DNA of 64,000 nt from Rhodococcus sp. B50 (GTDB lineage: Bacteria; Actinomycetota; Actinomycetes; Mycobacteriales; Mycobacteriaceae): contig NZ_WPAG02000002.1 in the NCBI RefSeq assembly GCF_013602415.1, positions 2,855,480-2,919,479 on the forward strand, read 5' to 3'. Each line of letters starts with the position of its first letter. Position 1 is the stretch's first letter. The translations under genes and the position numbers were made by a program. The notes beneath the pieces were generated by a model. It saw only the letters and a program-made list of their open reading frames with translations. It did no database searches and was not told where the DNA came from. This document shows, piece after piece, positions 53,737 to 62,289 of the stretch.

Positions 53737-54603
53737 TCAGCCGATCTCGAAGTGCACTCCGGTGAGTTTCTCGGACAGCTCCCACAGACGCGTCGCGGTC
53801 TCCCGGTCGCGGGCGCGACGACCCACGGCGGCGACATGGGGCGATCCGTACAGCAGGAAACGCGGACCGATGTAACCGCCCGCGATGCCCGGATCGGACG
53901 CGGCGAGCACGACCGATTCGGCCCCCTGGTCCGGGGTGCGTTGCAGAATCCTCTTGCCGAAGCCGAACAACCGGTCGAACCACGTCCCGGTGTGGCTGCC
54001 CACCTCGGTCGCCGCGTAGCCCGGATGCGCCGCGACGGCACGCAGAGGTGAGCGGGCCGCGGCGAGGCGGCGTTCGAGTTCGAGACCGAACAGCAGGTTC
54101 GCGAGCTTCGACTGCGCGTACCCGGCGGCACGGTTGTACGGGCGCCGCTCCCAGTTCAGGTCGTCGAGATCGACGCGTCCGAGCAGATGAGCGGCACTCG
54201 ACACCGTGACGACGCGACCGGTGATGCGCGGCAACAGCAGTCCGGTCAGGGCGAAGTGTCCGAGATGGTTGGTTCCCATCTGCATCTCGAACCCGTCGGC
54301 GGTGCGGCGTAGCGGAACCGCCATCACGCCGGCGTTGTTGACCAGGACGTCGATCTGCCGATCGGCGAAGGCGTCCGCGAAGGCGCGGATCGCCGAGAGG
54401 TCGGCGAGATCGAGCGACATCGTCTCGGCCCGGGGACCGATCTCCTCGGCGATGCGCCTGCCCCGGTCGACGTTGCGTCCGGCGAGCACGACCGTGGCTC
54501 CGGCGGCGCCGAGGGCCCGGGCCGTCGCCTCACCCACACCGCTGGTGCCCCCCGTCACGACGACGGTGCGGCCGACCAGCGATGTGGAAGCGTCAGGCGC
54601 CAA
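53737..54603 (-). CDS. Short-chain dehydrogenase/reductase (second paralogue)
   Basis: The 288-residue SDR has TGGTSGVGEATARAL, NNAGVMAVPLRRTADGFE, VVTVSSAAH and YAQSK. It is clearly paralogous to the SDR at 50934-51821, sharing long blocks around the active site. The best start is a TTG that overlaps the end of the mycolyltransferase gene by 11 nt; no in-frame ATG or GTG lies before the cofactor motif. It may be translated by coupling. The substrate is unknown. Confidence 0.85.
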   Translation of the reverse strand: MAPDASTSLVGRTVVVTGGTSGVGEATARALGAAGATVVLAGRNVDRGRRIAEEIGPRAETMSLDLADLSAIRAFADAFADRQIDVLVNNAGVMAVPLRRTADGFEMQMGTNHLGHFALTGLLLPRITGRVVTVSSAAHLLGRVDLDDLNWERRPYNRAAGYAQSKLANLLFGLELERRLAAARSPLRAVAAHPGYAATEVGSHTGTWFDRLFGFGKRILQRTPDQGAESVVLAASDPGIAGGYIGPRFLLYGSPHVAAVGRRARDRETATRLWELSEKLTGVHFEIG

Positions 54604-55588
54604 TCGAGGACTTGAGCATCGGGAGCATCGCCCACAGCTCGTCCTGCCAGTAGCCCCACGAGTGGGTGCCCAGGACCGGGAACGAGAAGTGTGCGGTGTC
54701 GATACCCAGGGTCAGCAGACGCACCTGGAAGGCGCGGTTCTGCGTGAGGGCGAGCGCTTCGAGCCCCATGGCGTTGGTCGTGTTGAAGCTGCCCACGAGC
54801 GAACTCGGCCGGTCGTACTGGCCGGGCAGACCGCTCGCCGCGGAGATCCACATCGGCAGACCGCGCAGGTTCGGCGCCGCGACGAACGGGTCGTGCCGCA
54901 GCCACGCCGAATTCCACGGCGGTCCCCACATCGCGTCGGAGTTGTATCCGCCGGCGTCGAGCATGGCCACACGAATGGCTTCGCGCATGCCCGGTGCCGA
55001 GAGATTGAGATAACCCGACAGCGAGCCGGCGAACTTGAACTGGTCGCGATGGTAGGCGGCCAGGATCAGCGCCGCGTTGCCTCCCATCGACAGGCCGACC
55101 ACTGCGTTGTTGCTGCGATCGATGCCGTAGGCGTTCGCGAGATGGTTCGGCAGGTTCTGGGTCAGGAAGGATTCCCACTTGTACGTGTAGGGCTGACCGT
55201 TGAAATTGCTCGGCGCGTACCAGTCGGCGTAGAAGCTCGACTGCCCCCCGACCGGCATGATCACGTTGACACCGTGGTCGGCGAGCCACGCAGCGTTGGT
55301 CTCGTGCTCCCAGCCGCTCACGTCGTCGGTGGCACGCAGCCCGTCGAGCAGATAGACGGCCTTGTTGCTGCCGTTGTTCGCTCGCCAGATGCGCACCTTG
55401 ATCGCGCCGACACCACCCGGTGCGGCGACCATGTCCTCGTGGAAGCGGGTGTACGGATCGGCCGAGGCCGTCCCGGCCCCGACGCCCGTGAACACGAGGG
55501 CCAGTGGAAGTACCACTGCTGCCACCAGTAGCCGAACGAGAGCGCGTCCCCCCCGCCGACGTGTTCCGGTCTTCGCCGAAATCGTCAC
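54593..55588 (-). CDS. Mycolyltransferase, antigen 85-type secreted esterase
   Basis: The 331-residue protein has a signal peptide (basic start, hydrophobic core, cleavage after TASA near residue 43) and an alpha/beta-hydrolase fold of the antigen 85/Cmt type. The nucleophile Ser167 is in GLSMGGNAAL and the catalytic His in THSWGYWQDELW. FYADWYAPS and YKWESFLTQNLP are family hallmarks. It transfers mycolic acids to trehalose or arabinogalactan in the outer envelope. The GTG start has GGGGAG six bases upstream. Confidence 0.92.
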   Translation of the reverse strand: MTISAKTGTRRRGGRALVRLLVAAVVLPLALVFTGVGAGTASADPYTRFHEDMVAAPGGVGAIKVRIWRANNGSNKAVYLLDGLRATDDVSGWEHETNAAWLADHGVNVIMPVGGQSSFYADWYAPSNFNGQPYTYKWESFLTQNLPNHLANAYGIDRSNNAVVGLSMGGNAALILAAYHRDQFKFAGSLSGYLNLSAPGMREAIRVAMLDAGGYNSDAMWGPPWNSAWLRHDPFVAAPNLRGLPMWISAASGLPGQYDRPSSLVGSFNTTNAMGLEALALTQNRAFQVRLLTLGIDTAHFSFPVLGTHSWGYWQDELWAMLPMLKSSIGA

Positions 55589-55779
55589 AACAAGCTCCCC
55601 TTGCACTCCAGTAACATTCTTCACTTCCGTCCCAGGGTATCGACGGTGCAGAAACCTTTAGCAGGCTTGCACACAATCGTTATCGTGGAAAGTCCGGCAG
55701 TGTTATCGACACCGCTCCCGGCACGTTGTCGACGCAGCGTCGGCACCCGACCTCCGTAGTGCGACTAGCCTGACGATCC

Positions 55780-56700
55780 GTGCCCGACGCTCCGCTCCCC
55801 GTTCGCGACGGCTTGAACCCCACCCGCCTGCGACTGCCGGAAAACACCAGCTGGGAGACCATAGCGGAGTTCCTGGCGGCGCGCTTCCCGAACGATACGA
55901 CGCGAATTGCGGAAAAGATCGAATGCGGCGAAGTGCTCGTACAGGACGGCACTCCGATCACATTCTCGACGCCGTACGCCCCACGCGCATTCGTGTATCT
56001 CTACCGTGATCCTCCCGTCCGACCGCGCGTCCCGTTCGAGATCGACATCCTCCATCGGGACGAGAACCTGCTCGTGGTCGACAAGCCGCACTTCCTGGCG
56101 ACCACACCTCGCGGATCATGGGTGACGGAGACGGCCGTGGTCCGGTTGCGCACGGAACTGGACCTTCCCGAACTGTCCCCGGCCCATCGGCTCGACCGGC
56201 TCACGGCGGGCGTACTGGTGTTCACCGTCCGGCGCGAGGCGCGACGCCCGTACCAGATGCTGTTCGACCGGCGTCTCGTCGAGAAGGAGTACGAAGCGAT
56301 CGCTCCGGCCGCGCCGCATCTCGGCTTTCCTCTCGACGTACGCAGCCGCATCGTCAAGGAGCGCGGCATCCTGCAGGCACGTGAGGTCGAGGGGCCCGTC
56401 AACGCGGTGACCCGGATCGACGTCGTGGCCACGGCCGGCGACCGTGCGCGTTACCGTTTGCGACCCCGCACCGGCAGGACGCACCAACTCCGTGTCCACA
56501 TGAACTCGCTGGGAATCCCCCTCCTCGGTGACAATCTCTATCCGGAGGTGTACGAGGTTGGGCCACAGGACTATTCGAATCCACTGCAGCTGCTGGCGCG
56601 ATCGGTGTCGTTCCACGATCCGATCACAGGTCGGTCGACCCGCTTCGTAAGTCGACGAAACCTGGCAGCATGGGGTAACAGCACGCCAGGACCCCGCTGA
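55780..56700 (+). CDS. RluA-family pseudouridine synthase
   Basis: The 306-residue enzyme has the catalytic HRLDRLTAGVLVF motif (Asp in RLD), the preceding LLVVDKPHFLATTPRG, and the C-terminal RYRLRPRTGRTHQLRVHM and GIPLLGDNLYPE. It converts uridine to pseudouridine in ribosomal or transfer RNA. The GTG start lies 8 nt after TAGCCT, a possible leaderless promoter. An SRPBCC gene follows 28 nt later. Confidence 0.92.
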   Translation: MPDAPLPVRDGLNPTRLRLPENTSWETIAEFLAARFPNDTTRIAEKIECGEVLVQDGTPITFSTPYAPRAFVYLYRDPPVRPRVPFEIDILHRDENLLVVDKPHFLATTPRGSWVTETAVVRLRTELDLPELSPAHRLDRLTAGVLVFTVRREARRPYQMLFDRRLVEKEYEAIAPAAPHLGFPLDVRSRIVKERGILQAREVEGPVNAVTRIDVVATAGDRARYRLRPRTGRTHQLRVHMNSLGIPLLGDNLYPEVYEVGPQDYSNPLQLLARSVSFHDPITGRSTRFVSRRNLAAWGNSTPGPR

Positions 56701-56728
56701 CCGGCGAGTTCTCGTCTTGGAGGTTCCC

Positions 56729-57235
56729 ATGGATATCGGCATCATCTCGCGTACCTACGACGGGAGGGTCGCTCTTCGGTTCCAACGCTCGTTCCCCTAC
56801 GCCCCCGAGAAGGTGTGGAGCGTCCTCACCGATCCCCAACACCTCCGCGCCTGGTTCCCTGCCGACGTCGAATTCGAACTCACGCCCGGAGCGGCGCTCG
56901 AATTCCGATCCACGCAGGAACAGACCCGGCGTTTCGGGCTACCGGAAGGACACACCACCACGGGTAGCGTTCTCACGGTGCGCACCGGGCGGATCCTGGA
57001 ATACCTTTGGGACGCCGACGTTCTGCACTGGGAGATCACTCCCGACGGCTCCGGCGGGTGCTGGCTCACGCTCACCCACACCACCGACGACGAAGAGGAT
57101 GCCCTCGCGCACGGCGCGGGCTGGCACGCCGGGTTCGAAGTGGTCGAGGCCCAATTGGCGGGACGCCCGGTCGACTGGTCGATCTGGGACCGCGCCGCCG
57201 AACTGAGCTCGCACTACCGGGGTGATTCGGGCTGA
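56729..57235 (+). CDS. SRPBCC protein, AHSA1/CalC-like
   Basis: The 168-residue protein fits the AHSA1-type SRPBCC fold (FQRSFPYAPEKVWSVLTDPQHLRAWFP at the start, WEITPDGSGGCWLTLTHT, then DALAHGAGWHAGFE). It probably binds a hydrophobic ligand or partner protein; the role is unknown. TTGGAGG lies seven bases before the ATG. It is likely co-transcribed with the pseudouridine synthase. Confidence 0.85.
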   Translation: MDIGIISRTYDGRVALRFQRSFPYAPEKVWSVLTDPQHLRAWFPADVEFELTPGAALEFRSTQEQTRRFGLPEGHTTTGSVLTVRTGRILEYLWDADVLHWEITPDGSGGCWLTLTHTTDDEEDALAHGAGWHAGFEVVEAQLAGRPVDWSIWDRAAELSSHYRGDSG

Positions 57236-57260
57236 TCTCCCGGGGTGATCCGGGAATTTC

Positions 57261-57806
57261 TCAACGACGGACTCCACGCCGCGCGGGAGCTGATCCGACC
57301 CCGTCGAGATCATGGGCCCGGGCGGCGGTGCGCGCGACGATCCGCGCACCCCAGGCTCCGATCGCATCCCAGTCCCGGAAGTCACCGGAGGGGGCACCGA
57401 CCATCCTGACGACCATCCGTTCGCCGGTGCCGAGCACCGCCGGATCCAACTTTCCCGGGAAGGTCCGATGCTCGCAGGCCCCGACACGTTCGGCGACAGC
57501 GCACGCGTCGTAGGAGGTGTTCACCGGCCTCCCACCCGAGGCGACCGGACCCGACGAGAAGAGATAGACGTCGCGCTCCCGCAACTCGGACGCATATCGC
57601 TCGGCGAACTCCCGTGCGCTGCGCAGCCAGCGACTGCGGTAGACGGCACTGCCGAGCACCACGACGTCGTATGCACCGACGTCGTCGACGTGCTCGGGTG
57701 CGTCCACGTCGACCTGTGCGCCGTGGTGGCGCATCGACGCGGCGAGTGCTGTCGCGATCTCCGCGGTCGAACCGTGCCGACTGGCCGCCGAAACAAGAAC
57801 CTTCAT
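57261..57806 (-). CDS. Flavodoxin-domain protein
   Basis: The 181-residue protein has a flavodoxin/HemG-like fold: [18 protein letters not shown] (FMN phosphate loop), VVVLGSAVYRSRWL, LFSSGPVASGG and WDAIGAWGARI. Relatives include protoporphyrinogen oxidase-type and stress-related flavodoxins; the partner is unknown. GGAGGG precedes the ATG. It is divergent from the CYTH-CHAD gene. Confidence 0.88.
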   Translation of the reverse strand: MKVLVSAASRHGSTAEIATALAASMRHHGAQVDVDAPEHVDDVGAYDVVVLGSAVYRSRWLRSAREFAERYASELRERDVYLFSSGPVASGGRPVNTSYDACAVAERVGACEHRTFPGKLDPAVLGTGERMVVRMVGAPSGDFRDWDAIGAWGARIVARTAARAHDLDGVGSAPARRGVRR

Positions 57807-57972
57807 CACTACCCTCCGGACCCGCGTCGAACCATGATCACCCCGAAACCGAGCCTTGACCAGGGCCGAAGTGCCCTTTGCCCGGTATCGGCAGATCACA
57901 GCCGGACGAATCACCGCATATCGGACCGCGTGGCAAGGTGGAAGGCAACGCGTATCGAGAAGGAGCAGATGG

Positions 57973-59505
57973 ATGCCCAGCACACCGTCCCCGGCCGCCA
58001 CCGAGGAGGCCGAACGCAAGTACTCCGCCACCGGCGACCAACCGCTCCCGGACCTGACGGGGTTACCCTCCGTCGATGCGATCGACGTCGACCGATTCGA
58101 GTTGTCGGCCCAGTACTACGACACTGCGGACCTGAGCCTGCTGCGCTCGAAGATCACGCTCCGGAGGCGTGAGGGCGGTGACGACGCGGGATGGCATCTC
58201 AAGCTCCCGTCCGGTATCGATACCCGCACCGAACTGCGCTTCCCCCTCGGTGACGATTCGGCCGAGGACACCCCCGCCGACCTGTCGTCCCTGCTGCTCG
58301 GGATCCGTCGCGGTGCACCGCTGAGCCTGGCCGCCCTGCTCGTGACACAACGGCATCGGCACCGTCTCCGCTCCCCCGACGGCAACCTCGTCGCGGAGGT
58401 GGTCGTCGACGAGGTGGACGCCGTACGCCGGGCCGACGGGTCCGAGATCCGCTGGCGGGAGATCGAGGTCGAATGGAACTCCTCTCTCGACGAGAAGACC
58501 GTCGGCCGCTTTCTCACGGCGCTCGAGAAACGCTTCGCGGCGGTCGGGATCACCCGCTCGGAGAGCCCGTCGAAACTGCACCGTGTGCTCGGTGATCTGA
58601 TCCCCGCTCGACCGCAGATCGCGAAGGGCCTCCTCCCGGTCCGCGACTATCTCGCAGCCGAACTGCACACCCTGGAGTTGTCGGACCTCGCGGTGCGTCG
58701 CGACGCGCCCGATTCGGTGCACAGCATGCGCAAGGCCGCGCGCCGCCTGCGCAGCGCACTGCAGACCTATTCCGGCGAGATCGCCGTGGACGACGGTCTG
58801 GTCGACGAACTGCGTTGGCTCGGAAGACGTCTCAGCCCGTCACGCGATCTCGAAGTCCAATGGGAACGACTCGCGGATCGAGTGGCCGACATTCCGGTCG
58901 AGTCGCACCGGGAAGCGACGAGAGCCCGTATCGACGAGTACTTCTCGGCCGCATCCGAGGCCGCGCGTCTCGAGGCCGTCGACACCCTCGGTTCCGGCCG
59001 GTACGTCGCGTTGCTCACCCGACTCGACGCGGCGCTCGGCGACCTCGCCCCCGCGACCGAAGCGGTGGGGGCACGACCGAAGGTCGCGCGGAAGGAACTG
59101 CTGCATGCGATCGAATCGCTTTCGAACAAGGTGTCGCGTCGCGTCGCCAAGGTGGGCGGTGCCGAGAACACGGCCGAACGCGACGCGTTGATGCACCGGG
59201 CCCGCAAGGGTGCCAAACGGATGCGGTACGCCATCGAGGTGATCGCACCGCTGCATCCGAAGCGCTCCGGGCGGATCCTCGACCGGTTCGACGCCTTCCA
59301 GGATCTGCTCGGCGAATTCCAGGACTCGGTCGTGGCGCGGGAACACCTCCTGCACATGCTCTCCGAGCAGGGCCACACCGCCGAGACCAGCTTCGGGCTC
59401 GGGATCCTGTTCCGCATCGAGAGCGAGATCGGCGACGCACAGGCCGCACACCTGGACGAGGGCTGGAGGAAGGCCCACCGATCGGCCCGCCGATTGTGGA
59501 GCTGA
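57973..59505 (+). CDS. CYTH-CHAD domain protein
   Basis: The 510-residue protein has an N-terminal CYTH domain (residues 1-205) with the EAERKY metal/polyphosphate motif and alternating acidic and basic strands. A C-terminal CHAD domain (about 220-510) follows, with conserved histidines and basic residues (SVHSMRKAARRLRSALQTY, MHRARKGAKRMRYAIEVI). The pair is linked to inorganic polyphosphate or triphosphate binding. The ATG is chosen for AAGGAG upstream and the position of ExExK. Confidence 0.88.
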   Translation: MPSTPSPAATEEAERKYSATGDQPLPDLTGLPSVDAIDVDRFELSAQYYDTADLSLLRSKITLRRREGGDDAGWHLKLPSGIDTRTELRFPLGDDSAEDTPADLSSLLLGIRRGAPLSLAALLVTQRHRHRLRSPDGNLVAEVVVDEVDAVRRADGSEIRWREIEVEWNSSLDEKTVGRFLTALEKRFAAVGITRSESPSKLHRVLGDLIPARPQIAKGLLPVRDYLAAELHTLELSDLAVRRDAPDSVHSMRKAARRLRSALQTYSGEIAVDDGLVDELRWLGRRLSPSRDLEVQWERLADRVADIPVESHREATRARIDEYFSAASEAARLEAVDTLGSGRYVALLTRLDAALGDLAPATEAVGARPKVARKELLHAIESLSNKVSRRVAKVGGAENTAERDALMHRARKGAKRMRYAIEVIAPLHPKRSGRILDRFDAFQDLLGEFQDSVVAREHLLHMLSEQGHTAETSFGLGILFRIESEIGDAQAAHLDEGWRKAHRSARRLWS

Positions 59506-59653
59506 CCGAGGTCCGAAGGCCCTGGTCCGGTTCTGTCCCATCAGGGATCATGTAGACCGTCGACAGCAGGTCACGACCGCGTCGTGGCGGTAACGTGACC
59601 TCGAGTCGACCGGCGCACGGGAAGCCGGACGCCGCAACCAGAAGGAGACATCG

Positions 59654-60547
59654 ATGAGCACACCGAGCACCGGCAAGGCAGTCGTCGCAGGCGTGGACGG
59701 CTCCGAAACGGCTGTAGCGGCAGCGCGGTGGGCCGGCGCCGTCGCGTCGCGTATCGGAGCGCCGCTCCACCTCGTGCACTCGATGCCCCCGGAGGGCATC
59801 TTCTACAGCGAGGCCGCGGTGCTGGTGCAGTCGCAGATGATCCAGCAGCTCGAGGAGGACGGCAAGAAGCTCCTCGCCGACGCCGCCGAGCGCGTCCGCG
59901 CCGATCACCCCGATCTCGAGATCGGTAGCTTCATCGGCCCCGGCCCCGCAGCCAAGTCTCTCCTCGAGGCCGCCGAGGACGCCCGTCTGGTTGTCATGGG
60001 CGCCACCGGCGCGGGGGCACTGGAGAACTTCCTGCTCGGCTCGACCGTTCTGCGTGTCGCGAACCATGCGCCGTGCCCGGTGGTCGTGTGGCGCGGCAAC
60101 ACCGACGCTCCGCTGCCCGATTCGCGGCCGATCGTCGTCGGCGTGGACGGAAGCGAATTGTCTTCTGCCGCAGTCACTCACGCATTCGACCTCGCTTCTG
60201 CTCTGAACGTCCCGCTCCGTGCCGTGCACTCGTGGATCGGTGATGCCGCGCTCGGCGTCGGCGCCACCGCCGCGCTGGTCGACTGGGATGCCGTGGAGAC
60301 TTCGGAGACCGCGGTTCTCGCCGAGACCCTCGCCGGATGGAGCGATCGTCACCCCGAGGTCACCGTCGACCGTGTGATCGACCGGGGCCCGGCGACGAAG
60401 GTTCTGCTCGCGCACCTCGACGACGCCCAGCTCGTCGCGGTCGGAAGCCACGGTCGTGGCCAGTTCCGCGCCGCACTGCTCGGCTCCACGAGCCAGAACC
60501 TGCTGCACAAGGCTCCGTGCCCGGTGCTCATCGCGCGCAAGGTCTAG
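59654..60547 (+). CDS. Tandem-domain universal stress protein
   Basis: The 297-residue protein carries two UspA domains. Both have the ATP-binding G-x2-G-x9-G-S motif (MGATGAGALENFLLGST near residue 117; VGSHGRGQFRAALLGST near residue 265). It is cytoplasmic and probably ATP-binding. AAGGAGA precedes the ATG. It faces the kinase/ATPase gene convergently; in Mycobacterium tuberculosis the Rv2005c/Rv2004c pair has similar products next to each other. Confidence 0.92.
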   Translation: MSTPSTGKAVVAGVDGSETAVAAARWAGAVASRIGAPLHLVHSMPPEGIFYSEAAVLVQSQMIQQLEEDGKKLLADAAERVRADHPDLEIGSFIGPGPAAKSLLEAAEDARLVVMGATGAGALENFLLGSTVLRVANHAPCPVVVWRGNTDAPLPDSRPIVVGVDGSELSSAAVTHAFDLASALNVPLRAVHSWIGDAALGVGATAALVDWDAVETSETAVLAETLAGWSDRHPEVTVDRVIDRGPATKVLLAHLDDAQLVAVGSHGRGQFRAALLGSTSQNLLHKAPCPVLIARKV

Positions 60548-60563
60548 CCCCACCCTTTCCGGT

Positions 60564-60599
60564 GAACGGGGATCGCTTCGACGGAAGCGGTCCCCGTTC
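60564..60599. terminator. Bidirectional terminator after the universal stress gene
   Basis: GAACGGGGATCGCTTC pairs with GAAGCGGTCCCCGTTC (one wobble) around a 4-nt loop, between convergent genes. Confidence 0.8.
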
Positions 60600-60617
60600 C
60601 CCCTTTCCGGGACGCGC

Positions 60618-62117
60618 TCACCAGGGTGCCGGACCGAGCATGCTCTCCAGCCGTGAGCCGTCGACCGATTCGACGCCCGTGTCGACCGGGACCGCCTCCG
60701 GCCACGGGTCCCGCCGCCGGATTTGCTGTTCGAGCACGGCGGGAGTCGCATCGGAGGCATCGTCGCCGCGCTCGGTGCGGGATGCCATCCGTTGCAGAAG
60801 GATTTCCTTGTCCGCACGGCATTCGATCTCGATCACATCCACTGCTGCTTCGTCCGCGACCCTGCGGGCCGCGTCGCGCTGCTCGGACGACAACCAGGTC
60901 GCGTCCAGCACGACGGATCGTCCACGGGTGAGCGCGGTCGCGGCGCGGCGGAGCAGCTCCCGGTAGGTCGCCTCCGAATGCGCCGGCGCGTACAGACCGG
61001 CGTCCGTTCCGTCACCGGTCCGGTCGGTGGGCCGCAGTCCCACCAGCTCCTTGCGGACCACGTCGCTGCGCACCACCTCCGCACCGAGATACGCGCCGAC
61101 CGTGCGCGCGAGCGTCGTCTTACCGGTTGCGGAGACACCCCCCACGAGCACCATGCGCACACGTCCGCGGTCGAGATGGTGCTCGAGCAGGTCGACGAAC
61201 CCCATCGCCGTCTCCCGAGCCCCCGCATCACCCTGCTCGTAGCGGAGGGCGGTCACCTTCGCCCGCACCAGCGCTCGATAGGCGATGTAGTGATGCACGA
61301 GCGACGGCGGCGGCAGGTCACCCGAGACCTCGCTGTACTGCTCCAGCAGCCGCCGCGCCGCCGCCTCGGCACCCAGACGTTCGAGATCCATTGCGAGGAA
61401 GGCCAGATCGAGGACCGCGTCGCCGTAGCGCAGTTCGTCGTCGAACTCGAGGCAGTCGATGATGCGCGGTCCGTCGTCGAGGCAGAAGATGTCGTCGGCG
61501 AGCAGATCGCCGTGTCCGTCCACCGCCCGGCCCGCGGCGATGCGGTCGTCGAACAGGGCCGTCCGGCCGAAGAGAAAACGTCGCACGGACTCGCGTATCC
61601 GTGCCAACGAGGCGGCGCGATCCACTCCCGCCTCCAGCCGGCCGAGATGGTCGAGACTGAGATTCCACAACTCGGCGACGAAACCCGCAGAGGCACACCG
61701 GTCGATGTCGGGGCCGTGTGGCGAGGAGGCGTGCAGCGCCGCAACCTGTCGGGCCACCTCGTCGATCACCGACGACACATCCTCACCCCGCCGGACCGCT
61801 GCGGCCAGGCGCCGGTCGTCCGGGAGCCGCACCATTTCGACGAGGTGCTCGCACGGCCGGCCGTCCGGGCCGTACACGTCCGCGACCCCCAGGTAGACGT
61901 CGGGCGCGAGACGGCGGTTGAGTTCCACTTCGCGGTGACAGATCCGTTCGCGCGCCTCCCGCGTGCGGTTGTCGAGGAAGCCCAGGTCGAGCGGCTTCTT
62001 CATCTTGTGCACGCGGTCGCCCACGAAGAACACCACCGACGAGTGCGTCTCCCGCAGCCCCGCGTACTCGACGAGCCCTGCATTTTCGCCACCGTCCCGT
62101 CCGGTACCTGCGGTCAC
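60618..62117 (-). CDS. Fusion of aminoglycoside-phosphotransferase-like domain and P-loop ATPase
   Basis: The 499-residue protein has an N-terminal kinase-like domain (SVVFFVGDRVHKMKKPLDLGF, DGHGDLLADDIFCLDDG, IDCLEFDDELRYGDAVLDLAF). A C-terminal nucleoside-kinase-like P-loop domain follows (VLVGGVSATGKTTLARTVG, DATWLSSEQRDAARRVA). This layout matches Rv2004c-type proteins; the substrate is unknown. The GTG start is supported by GGGAGGG four bases upstream. It is divergent from the plsB-like gene. Confidence 0.85.
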   Translation of the reverse strand: MTAGTGRDGGENAGLVEYAGLRETHSSVVFFVGDRVHKMKKPLDLGFLDNRTREARERICHREVELNRRLAPDVYLGVADVYGPDGRPCEHLVEMVRLPDDRRLAAAVRRGEDVSSVIDEVARQVAALHASSPHGPDIDRCASAGFVAELWNLSLDHLGRLEAGVDRAASLARIRESVRRFLFGRTALFDDRIAAGRAVDGHGDLLADDIFCLDDGPRIIDCLEFDDELRYGDAVLDLAFLAMDLERLGAEAAARRLLEQYSEVSGDLPPPSLVHHYIAYRALVRAKVTALRYEQGDAGARETAMGFVDLLEHHLDRGRVRMVLVGGVSATGKTTLARTVGAYLGAEVVRSDVVRKELVGLRPTDRTGDGTDAGLYAPAHSEATYRELLRRAATALTRGRSVVLDATWLSSEQRDAARRVADEAAVDVIEIECRADKEILLQRMASRTERGDDASDATPAVLEQQIRRRDPWPEAVPVDTGVESVDGSRLESMLGPAPW

Positions 62118-62289
62118 TGCGCCCTCCCTGCCGTCGGCGGGTCCCACCGAGTCCTCTCGTCCACCACATTGTCGTTCAGGCACTCCCCCGTTGCATCTGC
62201 GGAGTCTTCCGCGTTCTCGTCCGGATCGCCCGAACGAAACGGCCACGACAGGTAACTTTCACACCGGGGCGACTTCTGGACGGGGTGAG

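Noticed and set aside
59508-59525. DosR-like box upstream of the universal stress gene
   Set aside because: GAGGTCCGAAGGCCCTGG only loosely fits the DosR palindrome; too degenerate to claim without a motif score.
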